From assembly GCA_947650365.1 (NCBI GenBank), contig OX393550.1, positions 46,787,360 through 46,851,359 of the forward strand: DNA of 64,000 nucleotides, given 5' to 3'. This document shows, in pieces, positions 10,869 through 22,760 of this stretch; the first letter of the stretch is position 1; every line of letters starts with the position of its first letter. Made by a program: the position numbers and the translations under genes. Under the pieces are notes generated by a model, which was not told the origin of the DNA, did no database searches, and was given only the letters and a program-made list of their open reading frames with translations. Source of the DNA: Chamaelirium japonicum (Eukaryota > Streptophyta > Magnoliopsida > Liliales > Melanthiaceae).

Positions 10869-13800
10869 GTACCCTTCCTGTCTTTTCGACCCTTGCTTTC
10901 GTTCATTTCGATAGCGGGTCTACTCACTCCTATATCGTCCCTAGTTTTGTCAAGACTTTGGGACTAGAGTCGGTTCCATTGGGTCATACTCTGTCGGTGT
11001 TTTCACCGCTCGGGGTAAGTACCGATGTGGACCGGATCTGCCGGGACTGCATCATTCATATTGGAGACAGAGAGCTCTCGGCAAACCTCATCATCCTGGA
11101 CTTAGGAGGAGTGGACGTATTGCTTGGGATGGATTGGATGTCAGCCTATCACGTTACCCTTGATTGCTTTACTAAGAAGGTCATATTCTCACCTCCGGGG
11201 AGCGAGGCATTTTACTTCTTGGGAGACAAGCAGAAGATCTTGTGCCCGGTACCGCTGCAACAGATAACCCTCAGCTTACTAGCGCAGCTACCGAGTAGAG
11301 ATAAAGATGGGAACCCAGTAGTGCTACCACCGATGGTTCGTGAGTTTCCGGATGTCTTCCCAGATGAGCTTCCAGGCTTGCCTCCACCTCGAGAGGTTGA
11401 GTTTGCTATAGATTTGGCACCTGGAGCAGCACCGATCTCGGTTGCTCCATATAGGATGGCTCCTGCGGAGCTAAAGGAGCTGAAGACCCAGTTGGAGGAG
11501 TTACTCGATAAAGGCTTCATTCGTCCCAGCACATCTCCTTGGGGAGCCCCAGTTCTTTTTGCTCAAAAGAAGGATGGGACGAAGAGGCTTTGCATCGATT
11601 ATCGCAAACTGAATAGCATCACGATCAAGAACAAGTACCCTTTGCCGCGAATCGAGGACCTCTTTGATCAGTTGAATGGTGCTTGTTATTTCTCGAAGAT
11701 TGACCTGAGGACCGGATATCACCAGTTGGCTGTGAGAGCGGAGGATATTCCAAAGACGGCGTTTCGAACACGATATGGGCACTATGAGTTTTTGGTCATG
11801 CCCTTCGGTCTAACTAATGCTCCTGCAGCATTCATGGATCTGATGAACCGAGTCTTCAGCATGTTCCTGGATAGATTCGTTGTGGTATTTGTAGACGATG
11901 TCCTCATTTACTCCAAGACGGAGGGAGATCATCGGGAGCACCTGAGTGCTGTGTTGCAGACCCTTAGAGACCACCAATTGTATGCCAAGCTCAGTAAGTG
12001 TGAGTTTTGGATGCAGGAGGTGAAATTTCTTGGACATGTTGTCTCGCAGGAAGGTATCTCCGTGGATCCATCGAAAATAGAGGCCGTGATGGACTGGGAG
12101 CAGCCGAAAAACGTATTCGAGATCAGGAGTTTCTTGGGGCTAGCAGGCTATTATAGACGTTTCGTGGAGGGATTTTCTCGTCTAGCAGCACCTCTCACCC
12201 GTCTGACAAAGAAGGGTGTCAGGTTCGAGTGGTCGGAAGATTGTGAGAAGTCCTTCCGGGAATTGAAGCGGCGTCTCACTTCGGCCCCAGTGCTTACGAT
12301 TCCGGCCAGTGGCAAAGGTTATGTTGTCTTCACCGATGCCTCACAGATGGGGCTTGGAGCTGTATTGATGCAGGATGGTAGGGTGGTAGCCTATGCCTCT
12401 AGACAATTGAAGACTCACGAGAGGAACTATCCCACCCATGACTTGGAGTTGGCGGCGGTGGTTTTTGCTTTGAAGATCTGGAGGCATTATCTGTACGGTG
12501 AGGAGTTCGATATGTATTGTGATCACAAGAGCCTGCGGTACATCGCGAGTCAGAAGGATCTGAACATGCGTCAGAGGAGGTGGATCGAAGTCTTAAAAGA
12601 CTTCAACTATTCACTCTTTTACCATCCTGGTAAAGCGAATGTTGTTGCAGATGCATTGAGCCGGAAGTCCCATAGTCATCTTGCTAGATTGGTGACTGAT
12701 CGACAGGATTTTCTGGCCACGATAGAAGGCTTTGATTTGTGGGTTCAATGGGAGCCCTCTCATACCATGTTGCGCACCATACGAGTGCAGCCCAGCCTAC
12801 TACAGAAGGTGATTGCAGCACAAAGGTTGGATTCTGAGTTGGAGGAGATTAGAGCACGGTGTGACAGTGGGGAGCTCGTTCCTGACTGGTCAGTTGATGT
12901 TGATGGAGGTCTGCGGTTCCAGAGGAGGTTGTGCCTCCCTGCTGATGAAGAGGTTCGAGAGGAGGTATTGTCAGAGGCACATCGATCCAGATTCTCGGTG
13001 CACCCTGGCGGCACCAAGATGTATCATGATTTGAGAAGGCAATTCTGGTGGAAGGGCATGAAGCATGACGTGGCCGCCTTTGTGTCTAGATGTTTGACTT
13101 GTCAGCAAGTCAAGGCTGAGCACCAGAGACCGGCTGGATTGCTGCAGCCGCTCCCAGTAGCTGAGTGGAAATGGGAGCACATCACGATGGATTTTGTTTC
13201 GGGGTTGCCTCTGACCCGGAACAAACATGACTCAATTTGGGTGGTCGTGGACCGACTGACGAAGTCGGCACACTTTCTTCCGGTGCGAACAACGATGACA
13301 TCCATCGACCGAGCGAAGTTATATGTGAGGGAAATTGTCAAGCTGCACGGAGTTCCAGTTTCCATTGTCTCGGATCGAGATCCTCGGTTCGTTTCTCACT
13401 TTTGGCAGAGCCTGCAGACAGCTTTGGGGACGGAGCTCAGTTTTAGCACTGCGTTTCACCCGCAGACGGATGGCCAGTCAGAGCGGACGATTCAGATTTT
13501 GGAGGATATGTTGCGGGCTTGCACAGTAGATTTTGGAGGCAGTTGGGAGGAGCACCTACCTCTGGTAGAGTTCGCCTACAATAATAGTCACCAAGCTAAC
13601 ATCGGCATGGCCCCCTATGAAGCTTTGTACGGGAGGCCATGTCGGTCACCTCTTTGTTGGGCAGAGGTAGGAGAGCGGAGTCTCTTGGGGCCAGAGCTTG
13701 TCCAGGAGACGACTGAGAAGATCCAGCTGATTAGAGAGCGACTTAGAGCGGCGCAGAGTCGACAGAAGAGCTACGCGGATGTGCGTCGATGCCCGCTCGA

Positions 13801-14230
13801 GTTTACTGTCGGAGACCATGTCTTCCTGAAGGTTTCCCCTCGGCGAGGCATCACGAGGTTTGGGAAGAAAGGAAAGTTGGCTCCGAGGTTCATAGGTCCC
13901 TTCGAGATTTTGGAGAGAGTTGGCGAGGTGGCATATCGTCTGGCACTGCCCCCGCAGCTCTCTAGCGTCCATGGTGTCTTTCACGTGTCGATGCTTCGGA
14001 GGTATGAGCCAGACCCGTCACACGTGTTAGATTGGCAGGATCTGACCCTTAGTTCAGATGCATCCTATGAGGAGCGACCGGTCAGGATTTTGGCTAGTGA
14101 GAATCGAGTGCTTCGTACAAAGACCATCCCCATGGTGAAGGTGCAGTGGCAGCACTGTAGTGAGGAGGAGGCTACATGGGAGCTCGAGTCAGCGATGCGG
14201 TCCCAATACTCTTCTTTGTTCGATGATTAG
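10869..14230 (+). CDS. pol polyprotein: protease, RT, RNase H, integrase, chromodomain
   Basis: This is the enzyme part of the element. The open frame can be read from ATG 10838 (1130 residues), but that ATG lies inside the putative intron, so coding probably enters at 10869 from gag. Numbering from that ATG: aspartic protease DSG at residues 25-27; RT catalytic FVDD at 351-354; RNase H FTDAS near 498; integrase zinc finger with [11 protein letters not shown] near 722 and CLTC; catalytic D in TMDF near 784, D in SDRDPRF near 846, and E in GQSERTIQ near 880. A GPF motif follows (FIGPFEI), and then a C-terminal chromodomain ([16 protein letters not shown]) that in chromoviruses steers integration to particular chromatin. 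No stop or frameshift interrupts it. It ends at 14230, shortly before the polypurine tract. Confidence 0.95.
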
Positions 14231-14262
14231 TGTTAGTTAATTTTCGGGACGAAAATTTTAAT

Positions 14263-14275
14263 AAGGTGGGTAGGA
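14263..14275 (+). other. Polypurine tract
   Basis: AAGGTGGGTAGGA abuts the TG of the right LTR. It would prime plus-strand DNA synthesis. It is preceded by ACGAAAATTTTAAT, a common sequence just upstream of the tract in this lineage. Confidence 0.8.
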
Positions 14276-17200
14276 TGTAATACCCGGTACGTTTGATTTC
14301 AGGGCAGCCCAGTTTTATTATTACTAAATTGATTGATTTGTTTTTTTCAGTTATGGTTGTCGATGGTATGTGCTTGAACATGAGTTGGACCGGGCAGTGG
14401 GCCCCAGGTCCGGGTCGCTAGGCGACACTGGAGGCATGGTGATCGTTACACGAGCATGCGAGCACGTGTAACAAGGCATGGCATGAATGTTTTTGATAAT
14501 AATAAAAATTAATTAAAATAATAGGTTTTAAGGCGAGTCTGTCGGACTCGTAAGGTTTGTGCACCGGCCCGTCTTGGTGCGATGCGAGCTCGAGTACGAT
14601 CCATGCTTAACTGCGAGTTATACTTGTTTGCTAAGAAAAAAAAAATAAATTAAATAAATTAAAAATTAAAAACACCTAAATCTATAACCAAATCCATAAT
14701 CGTTTCTCACCTTTATCTCTCTTTAATTCCTTTATCTCTCTTTAATCCCACACCTCTTTATCTCTCTTTAATCCCAAACCCAACCTGGCCCCTAATTGTT
14801 TCTCTCTCTTTATCTCTCTTTAATTCCTTTATCTCTTTTAAATCCCACACCTCTTTATCTCTCTTTAATCCCAAACCCAAACCCGTAATCGTTTCTCACC
14901 TTTATCTCTCTTTAATCTCTTTATCTCTCTTTAATCCCAAACCCAACCTGGCCCCTAATTGTTTCTCTCTCTTTATCTCTCTTTAATTCCTTTATCTCTC
15001 TTAAATCCCACACCTCTTTATCTCTCTTTAATCCCAAACCCAAACCCGTAATCGTTTCTCACCTTTATCTCTCTTTAATCTCTTTATCTCTCTTTAATCC
15101 CAAACCCAACCCCCTAATTGTTTCTCTCTTTATCTCTCTTTAATCCCAAACCCAACCCCCCTTCTCTCTCTTCTCCTTGTTGCACGATCCGGCCAACTCC
15201 ATCCCTAGTTTCCCTTCACCTTCATCGCAGCCATGGCCACCAGCCGGCGGGCCGACGGCTGTGCAATCGGCAGATGTTAACCAATCGACAGGTCAGCCCC
15301 TCTTCGTTTTCCCTGTTTTCCCTTTGGTCCTGTTGAGACCAGCTCGACGATTTTTTTTTATGCCAAAGAGCACAAAGGCATACTAGTAGTAGTGCTCGAC
15401 GCGGTTTCGACCGTCTACTCAAATTGGTATAATCGAACCATAGTAAGACTATTGTTGTTAGCAATGCCAACTATCCTAGATGACTTAATCGCAATCATCG
15501 AGGTCATAAAACCCTTCGACCATGTCGTTTGGGTCAGACAATCTATGACCATTGTTTGCGGATGATGCCCCCATTATTACATCTATTTTTATATGGCATA
15601 CGAATCATCGTGCTATGAATGGCGGTGGGCCGCTCAGCGACCCATGTACGAAACCTTGCCGGTCCCGGAGTTCAACTAGGTGAGACGTAATGGCGGTCGT
15701 CAATCCGAGCTCAGGCTCATGCGACTCGTTTTAATTATAGTAGTAATTGTGTTTTTGTACCTTAGCCAGATGATTTCTCGGGCAAATAACGAATCAAACC
15801 TCCAAACCTTGCCTAGACTTGACCTGATCTGTGTCACCATGGTCAAGATGCTGAAGGCTCCTCAAAGCACGACAGCACGCTAGTAGCGGCATCGATGTAA
15901 ATGCGATCGTTTAGGCATAATAGCTTATATGAGCTGTAGTGTGATTCTTTGCATCGGCAACGCCGACTAACCATGATGCTACCCTTGGCACATCGATTTG
16001 CGTGCCAGTAGACCGGCGTTCGATGACACTACCTTAGGCACATCAATTTGCGTGCTGATAGACGGCGTCCGATGACGTATAAATTCTCGACTCGACCAAT
16101 CAGACCTAAGCCGGTAATATTTTAAGTAGCACTTAATGACCATAGGCCACTGGTATGTTTGGCAGTTGGTGAGCACGTGGACCGAGTCGGAGGCGGAGCA
16201 GAGGGTGCTTAGCAGCATCAGCCCGAGCACACTTTCCAGGTGACACAGCACGCTTTCTTTAATAATTAATAATGTGAATATAGAAATTAAGGGTCGGTGT
16301 CCATAACGCTGCATGCGGGTCCCGCCGGACGTCGTCACATGTGGTCGAGTGGACCCCGCCTTGCATGCGGAGTCGCGAGTTCGGCGACGCATGCATAAAA
16401 AGTTAATAATTTAATAATAAATATTCTATTGTTTGCATGGACACCATAGATAGGTACTCCCTTAATTTGAATAAATAAATAAATACAGAATTATCGGGAC
16501 CACACTCCTGAGGGGAGCGTGGTAACCCTAGTAAAGGGATTTTGGGCGAGAGTGCTTTATGATATTTAATTTTGATGCTGGGTTGTGAGTGGGTGCGAAT
16601 CCTGGTGTAATCCATCGAAAATGATTAAACACTGTTTAGTTTTCCTTTAATGCCATGTGGTTTGTTAATCGTTGTTAATCTACCTGGTTAGAGGGTAGGG
16701 ACCCCGTGCGCGCAAGGGTCGTGAACCACCTTGCGCGTACAGCCGAAGTTAAGTAGGTTAGGGGTCACGGGCAAGGGTTGTGGTAAAGCCAATAGGAGGT
16801 GCCCTCGAGTAGGGATTGGCCTAGCAGCCCTGTCCCGGGGAGTTGAAGTCCCCATAGTAAAGCAAGTTGGGCGGTAGAGCTCCACCGTGAAAGACGGGAA
16901 ACCCCTTATGATCATCTGGGTGAATTGTGCATGGAGTTGGTGGATGCACGGCGAGAGAGCTGGCCCTCTACATCGAAATAAAAGGCCCGATAGTAATGCC
17001 CGACCGGGGGCAGGTTGAACAAAATATCCGGGGTTCATGTTTGAATGTATAATTGTTTGCTTATTAAATTTGGAATTGTATGACTGTATACGCGATGACC
17101 TAGTCGGTAGGATTTGCATGTGAATATAGAAATTGCATGGACACATAGGACGTGATTGAGAACATAGCTTGACAATTAGGTTAATCAATAATTTATCTTA

Positions 17201-17914
17201 AAATTTGGGCGTTGTTAGTTATTAAAATTGTTAGCTTGTCACTAGCCATTTATTTGGCTAATCTCCCAAATGTATTTTTGGGGGCTACTCATTCCCACGA
17301 GTAGACTCTTCTGCAGGAGCTGAGTCACAGGAGCAGCAGTAGGAGTCCAACAGTCAGTAGGGTAGCAGCTTATTTTTTTCTATTTATGTCAATCTTAGTA
17401 GTGGTACCTTTTCATCGGATGTAATCGAATTGGATTGGAATAAGTTTCTATTAGTTAGTCAGTTTGATAAGTGGTAATGTGCCAGCTGAACTTTCTTTGG
17501 GTAGGCCTCTCCTCAAGGCCCCAAGCCTAGGTTAGATCACCACAAAAATATAAGACGAATAAGTGACCTAATTTGACAAGCCCAGTAGATAGGACCTCCA
17601 GAAAGATGCACCGAGTGTTCAGGAGCGGGTGAGATACTCGGCTCGCCGTCGGAGGCTTGAGCCTCGTGCTCCTTTAGAGGATATTCTGTCAGTATGTTGT
17701 GACCCCGTTGGGTAGCATGTACTGAAAGGATACTCCTTTTAAAGGTCGAGTCTGATCTTTTGTTCTTCCCCTTCTTTCATTTGCTTGTGTGTGAGCGTAG
17801 AAAGAGCCCAGTGAGAATCCTAAATTGGCATAGTTAAGTAACCATACCCATAACCCTCTTCCTTTTCTCACCTCATACCCCAGGAATCAGTCTTCAGATT
17901 TCTGGGGCGTGACA
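14276..17914 (+). repeat. 3' LTR, 3639 bp
   Basis: It has the same length as the 5' LTR. By eye about ten differences are seen, every one A/G or C/T. Examples lie near 5819/14303, 6853/15337, 7125/15609, 7686/16170 and 8227/16711. It ends GTGACA, followed by the target duplication. Confidence 0.95.
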
Positions 17915-18335
17915 ATCTCTCTCTCCGTCTCTCTCTCTCTAAAATCGCACTGAAGGCTCTCGCTTCGTGCCAATCGACAAGGGCCCCACCACCTGAAGCC
18001 TGACCGTCCCACCTCCCCGACGCCGGCCCCGCCTGCCGGCCCGTGGCTCCGCCACCCGAAGCCGGCCGCCCCACTTCCCCGACGTCGGCTCCGATCAAAC
18101 CACCGGGTCTCTCTCTCTCAACCCGACCCCAGCCCACCCCAGGTTTTCTCTCTCTCTCTCTCTGTTTATATCTTTTGCATGTTCGTCTCTCTCTATATCT
18201 ATACTGGTCTAATTTTCTTTCATTTTTGCAGGTTCCCAACACCGATCAAGCCACTAGTTCCCCTCTCCCTCTCTCTCTCTCTATCAACCCAACCCCAACC
18301 CCACCCAAGGTTCTCTCTCTCTCTCTCTTTCTTTG
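17915..18335. repeat. CT- and C-rich flank of the insertion
   Basis: It starts with the right target duplication ATCTC. CT tracts alternate with C-rich linkers, including the phrase CTCGCTTCGTGCCAATCG, which recurs at about 20061-20078 in the Helitron-related region. So this is probably part of the same low-complexity cluster as 5196-5790, split by the retroelement. No gene is seen. Confidence 0.6.
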
Positions 18336-18499
18336 AGTGTGTAACTGTGTTTGTTGGATTGGGAGTGAAAGATGATCTCTGATTCTTATCATCCATGGCA
18401 GTACCCATTGCAAAAAGACTCAATAAAAATACAGATATTAACTTGATTGAGTGTGTAACTGTGTTTGTTGGATCCAGATCCCCACTCCCTCGTTTTCTT

Positions 18500-19070
18500 C
18501 TTCTTCGGATCGGGTTCGGTACCGACTTTGAATTGGCTATACCAATCGGTGACCATCGATTTTGCCTTGGTGGAGGACGACGTGTTCATAGACGGGACGA
18601 CATCATTCATCGAATTCACATCCTAAATTTTTTTCCGTTGATGATTTTATTTCCAATCCATGATTTCTACTTCTGATATGTGACCTCAAAATTTTAATTT
18701 TTGTTAATGAACAATCAGGGAGATGGAATTGAGAGGAGTCTCTCTCTCTTAGCTTTTTTTTTTTTGGTTGCAGGGTGTCATCGCTGGCGGGGTCACGATC
18801 TGGACATCAGCGGGGATTTAGACATCAGCAGTTCGCGCTGAGATCGGCAGGCAATGAGGAGGAGGTGAAGCGGCAGCTGTGCCCTTTGACGCCATCGATG
18901 GCAGTGAGGTGGCAGTGCAGGCTGATCGAGCGGTAGCAGCTTAAGATCAGGTGGTGCCGGCTTTGAATTGACTGTAACAATCGGTGACCATCGATTTCGC
19001 CTTGGTGGAGGACGACGTGTTTGTAGATGGGACGACATCGATCAATCCTTGAATTCACATCCTAATTTTT
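18500..19070 (+). other. Two diverged copies of an exon-like segment
   Basis: A segment of about 105 bp at 18516-18620 recurs at 18955-19060. One frame reads SVTIDFALVEDDVF and then I or V, DGTTS in both copies. Some differences are silent (GATTTT/GATTTC), suggesting a formerly coding sequence. Upstream, GAGTGTGTAACTGTGTTTGT also occurs twice (18336 and 18450). The protein is not recognised. This could be a captured gene fragment duplicated during transposition. Confidence 0.3.
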
Positions 19071-19349
19071 TTTTCCTTGCTGATTTTATTTCCATCAATG
19101 AAAAGGGCTGCAAATGGGGAAAGCGGGGACCTCAATCCATCAATGGAAAGTTCTATCTCTCCCCTTCTGATTAAATTTCTTCCTTGATTTCATCTTTACC
19201 ATAAAAATACATGAGCAGTAATTTCTGGAATAATTCGATGGATTGGGATCTATGGAGCTATGATTAAAAAAAAAAAACATGAGCAATAATATCTTCCTTA
19301 ATTTCAAAACACTGGTTACAGCTATAGGCAGCCGCCTAAGGCTAGGGCT

Positions 19350-19716
19350 GGCATTTCTAGACCTAACACGGCAGACCCGACACGAAATTAGCGGGCCTGG
19401 GTCTGGGTTAAACGGATTCAGGTCGTCACGGTAGACCTGTTTAATAAACAAGTCGGGTCCGAGTTTAGGGTCTGGACACGGTAGACTCGGGAAGACCCGT
19501 TTAAAATTCAATGGGCCATGTCGGGTCGGGTCTACCCGCAATCCGATACTATAGTATGTAGTACCAGCGGGTCTTATCGGGTCAGGTTGGGTCATGTCGG
19601 ATTGCATCGGATCGGGTCAATTGAATAGACCCGTGTAGTAAACAGGTCTTATTGGGTCTACCCGTTTATAAGCGGGTCGGGTACAGGTTTAGGGTCTAGA
19701 CACGATTAGTTAAATG

Positions 19717-19720
<4 letters not shown>
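19350..19720. repeat. GGGTCGGGT-type dispersed repeat
   Basis: Motifs in order: GACCCGACACGAAATTAGCG, GTTTAATAAACAAGTCGGGT, AATCCGATACTATAGTATGT, and GGGTCGGGTACAGGTTTAGG. The same order is in the copy at 26560-27070. It begins near AGGGCTGGCATTTC, a degraded GGGGTGGCAAT-type end. The right end is replaced by a (CT)n tract. Confidence 0.6.
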
Positions 19721-19761
<41 letters not shown>

Positions 19762-19958
19762 GTGTCTGTGTTTGTGCCCATGCTAAATGGCTACCAAAAC
19801 GGCACGACGATTTGGTTACCTCTCTCACGGCCGGGAGCCTCTCAGCCCACAGCCACCATACCCACCATTTAGGCCTGGTCCATTATGAAAAAAAATAATA
19901 TAAAAATATCACATTTAGAATTTTTGTCTTATGTCTCAGTTTGTATCGAGACGACCCT

Positions 19959-20015
<57 letters not shown>
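19720..20015. repeat. Two (CT)n microsatellites with a 200-bp spacer
   Basis: CT tracts lie at about 19719-19758 and 19960-20014. The spacer holds no recognisable gene. Confidence 0.85.
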
Positions 20016-20016
<1 letters not shown>

Positions 20017-20019
20017 CAG

Positions 20020-20318
20020 GGTAGGGGAGGTGGGTGTTGGTTGGTCGCACCGAAGGCTCCCGCTTCGTGCCAATCGGCACAGGCATGCCGAAGGTGGTCA
20101 AGTGAGTTGTCATCGCACACGACTGTGGGGTGGGGGTGGTGATGCCCAGGGTGAGTTTTGCCGCCGAAGGCGGCCCACTGCATTCTTGACAGGTATGTTG
20201 CCGCCGAAGGCGGCCCGCTACAGTGCCGACAGGCACGGGCAGCCTAATGCTGTGCCGTTAGGCGTGTTGCCGCTGAAGGCGGCCCACTGCAGTGCCGACA
20301 AGCACGGGCATGCACTAG
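20020..20318 (+). mobile_element. Helitron 3' terminal region
   Basis: The end is a hairpin GTGCCGACAAGCAC, then GGGCATGCA, then CTAG (20315-20318) followed by T. Hairpin plus CTRR at an A|T target is the Helitron 3' signature. Upstream are three spaced copies of TTGCCGCCGAAGGCGGCCC or its variants, themselves short palindromes. The same end occurs at 36352-36355. The 5' end (TC) cannot be fixed because of the flanking CT tract. No helicase gene is present, so it is non-autonomous. Confidence 0.55.
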
Positions 20319-20449
20319 TGTACTATATAATTCAGGGGGATGAATTTATATAGTTTTAAAATTATCCTAGTTAATACTACTATAATGAATGGTTCTCTTT
20401 CGAATCTAGGGATGACTATCGCCCCCACACTCCCCCCCTTGGATACGTA

Positions 20450-20790
20450 AAGGTGGCAAACTAATTGGCTACCTAGCATTGTCTGGTAGCAAAAATACTC
20501 TCATGTCACCACTCCTCGGACTCGTTTTGGATGGTCAAAACATCATATTTGGTTCATTGTAGTTGGAATGCACGAGTGTAATAGGACCACAACTGCCGCA
20601 GTTGGAACATCCAAGGCTTTGAACAAGGGTGGTTCGTTAATTTTGAGCAACTACACAGAACCATACGAACGGGACGCCCAGTGTTGACAGCGTAAGTTAC
20701 ACCTACGCGGAAACAAACAAACCGTAAGATAGGGAGAATAGTACGATGCTGGCTATTGACTAATACTATAGCTAGAACGTGCATTTTCTT
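20450..20790. repeat. Paralogous segment, copy 1 (empty site)
   Basis: From AAACTAATTGGCTACCTAGC to CTAGAACGTGC this matches the split segment 27986-28274 plus 34006-34284. It lacks the 5.7-kb LINE and the 170-bp MITE that interrupt the other copy, so it shows the sequence before those insertions. No coding function is recognised. Confidence 0.75.
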
Positions 20791-21083
20791 ATTGCTTCTA
20801 TGGAGTGCCGACTCCTCTGCCAACGTGAGGCACGGATTTCAAAGTTCTTGCTGTACGACGATGAGGTGGGGAGGGACAACTCAGTTGACACATACGATCG
20901 GAGCTGTGTGGGAGTCATCGCTCATCGGCCGGAGAGCCGCGTTGCCGTGGCACGCACCTAGAGGCTTGAGAGAAACCGAGAAGGTTCTTTAGCTGGCTCG
21001 GGGGATGTGCATCCTGATCCCTTCGATGAGCGGACGAATAGATAGCCGGTGCTTTGACCTTGCGGGAGTGTAGATTAATTTTA
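20791..21083. other. Unrecognised sequence
   Basis: A 60-codon plus-strand ORF (20779-20961) starts in the adjoining segment. It shows no family motif and its start is not conserved in the other copy of that segment. No repeat boundary is seen. Confidence 0.35.
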
Positions 21084-21346
21084 GGGTTATTTTGACTTTG
21101 CCCCCCAAATTTTGTCTTGAATTAGACTTTACCCCCCATTTTTCATTAATTAGACTTTACCCCCAAAACTAACTGTTCCGTTAGCCCACCATCTAAGAGA
21201 AAGGGTGAGCTGACGGAAAAGAAATAAAGTTTTGGGGGGTGAGCTGGCGGAACAGTTAGTTTTGGGGGATAAAGTCTAATTAATGAAAATATGAGGGGTA
21301 AATCCTAATTCAAGGCAAAGTTTGGGGGGCAAAGTTAAAATAACCC
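21084..21346. mobile_element. Tourist-like foldback MITE, family A, copy 2
   Basis: Left end GGGTTATTTTGACTTTGCCC and right end GCAAAGTTAAAATAACCC are inverted repeats. TTA flanks both sides (21081-21083 and 21347-21349). The interior includes AATTAGACTTTACCCCC and its complement. The size of 263 bp, the long inverted repeats and the three-base TTA duplication fit a Tourist-like MITE. Confidence 0.75.
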
Positions 21347-21351
21347 TTATT

Positions 21352-21888
21352 TTTAAAGAAAAATTTTATTCATAACCGAAAAATCTGTAATTAGCCCCCA
21401 TTTTCAATGAACTTCAACACACCCGGTTTTCTTTTATCATACCCCATTCCTATTCCAAACTACCCTTTCTCCATACACTTCACCTTAAATACACCCCAGT
21501 TAAATGGCCTATCCCATCTTGATTATACCCCAATTAAACATTCACCCTCTTGAACATACCCCAATTATATGCCCTCTTGAATATACACCAATCTTAAATA
21601 CATCCGGTGAGGGTGCCGACTTCTCTTCTTTCCCCATTGGTAGAGGGGTTAGATCTCCAATGAAGGAATCTAATCGTGAGAATTGGGGGTTGGGTTCGTC
21701 GAATCCCGTTGCCGTTGTTGTTACCGATGACGATAACGCCACATCCATCGCCACCGTTTTCTTCTCAAATAGGTATTCAAAAGGTTCTGTATTTAAGTTA
21801 GGTTTTAATTGGTATGTTATTGAGAAATGAATGGGAGATGGGGGGTAATTACATATTTTTGGGGTATGAATAAGATTTCCCTTTTTAA
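21352..21888. mobile_element. TIR element, family B, copy 1
   Basis: The left end (AAATTTTATTCATAACC... then CTGTAATTAGCCCCC) is the inverse of the right end (GGGGGTAATTACATATTTT... then ATGAATAAGATTTCCC). The interior repeats the phrase ATACCCCAATTA. Family B recurs at 26226-27357. No transposase is encoded. Confidence 0.6.
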
Positions 21889-22655
21889 ATATGGATAAAT
21901 TGAACTTTGCCCCCCTGGAGTTTAGGTCAAAAACACTTAACCCCACTATACTTAAAAAACTACATTTCACCCCTTTTTTTATTTTGGTAAAACACTATAT
22001 AAAAAGGAGACTACATAATACAAGCCCAAAACCTAGGACCCAAAAACTCGTCAAAAAAAAAAACCAAAAACCCCTAACCAGGGTCATGTACAAGTTTCAG
22101 ATAACACCAAAGACCCTGTTCCCGTCCAGTTGCTGCAACAATCGCACTTGAGAGATTGTTCCAGAATACAGCCGGTTGAATGAACGTCCTTCCCATGTTG
22201 GCGTGCGTGTATGTCAGTTGGTCCATTGGCTTCCCGATAGATGTGGGACCAACGCACCGAAGGAGAGGAAGAAGTCATCCACTGACAATCCTCGATAATG
22301 GAGTCGCACGGCCAACGAACATCGAATTGTGGAGAGAATCCCCTTCAATACATAGCGGGACCTGTGGAAAAAAAAATAGAGACAAACCGCAGACCCCAAA
22401 AAAGAGCCATTTTTTCAGCATAATCAACTGCAGGGCATAAAGCCGGGTACACAGCACCAAAAATCACCCTACCCTGCCAGTCGTGAAAGAGAAAACCACT
22501 CCCTGTAGTGCCTGAAATGGGGTCAAAGGACCCATCAAAATTTAATTTTAGCTCTCCCGAGAAGGGATGTTTCCAATGCATCGAGATAGCAGTAGTCGGT
22601 CTTAGTGGTGTGGAAAGTTCACCATCATCCATAATTAATTCCCGATATAGAGACA

Positions 22656-22760
22656 TGATGCGAGTAGCTACGAAAAAAAGGGTTTTCCATAAATACCCTG
22701 AAAGATAGCAGTGTTTCAAGATTTTATGGAAAACCCTTTTTTTCGTAGCTACTCGCATCA
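22656..22760. repeat. Perfect 38-bp inverted repeat (foldback)
   Basis: Arms 22656-22693 and 22723-22760 are exact complements, from TGATGCGAGTAGCTACG at the outside to GGTTTTCCATAAA at the inside, separated by 29 bases. The left arm is in frame with the LINE coding sequence while the right arm is an extra inverted copy. This looks like template switching during break repair. Confidence 0.85.

Larger units (their letters stand above)
5792..17914 (+). mobile_element. Full-length Ty3/gypsy chromovirus (Tekay/Del type), 12.1 kb
   Basis: The element has two 3639-bp LTRs (TG...CA), an initiator-Met tRNA primer site, gag, an intron-like gap, an open pol with a C-terminal chromodomain, a polypurine tract and a five-base target duplication. 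Domain order (protease, RT, RNase H, integrase, chromodomain), long LTRs and an LTR start of TGTAATACCCGG fit the Tekay/Del lineage. About ten transitions and no indels separate the LTRs, indicating a very recent insertion. Gag is disabled by a 13-bp duplication, so this copy would need Gag in trans. The site is inside CT-rich DNA on both flanks. Confidence 0.93.
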
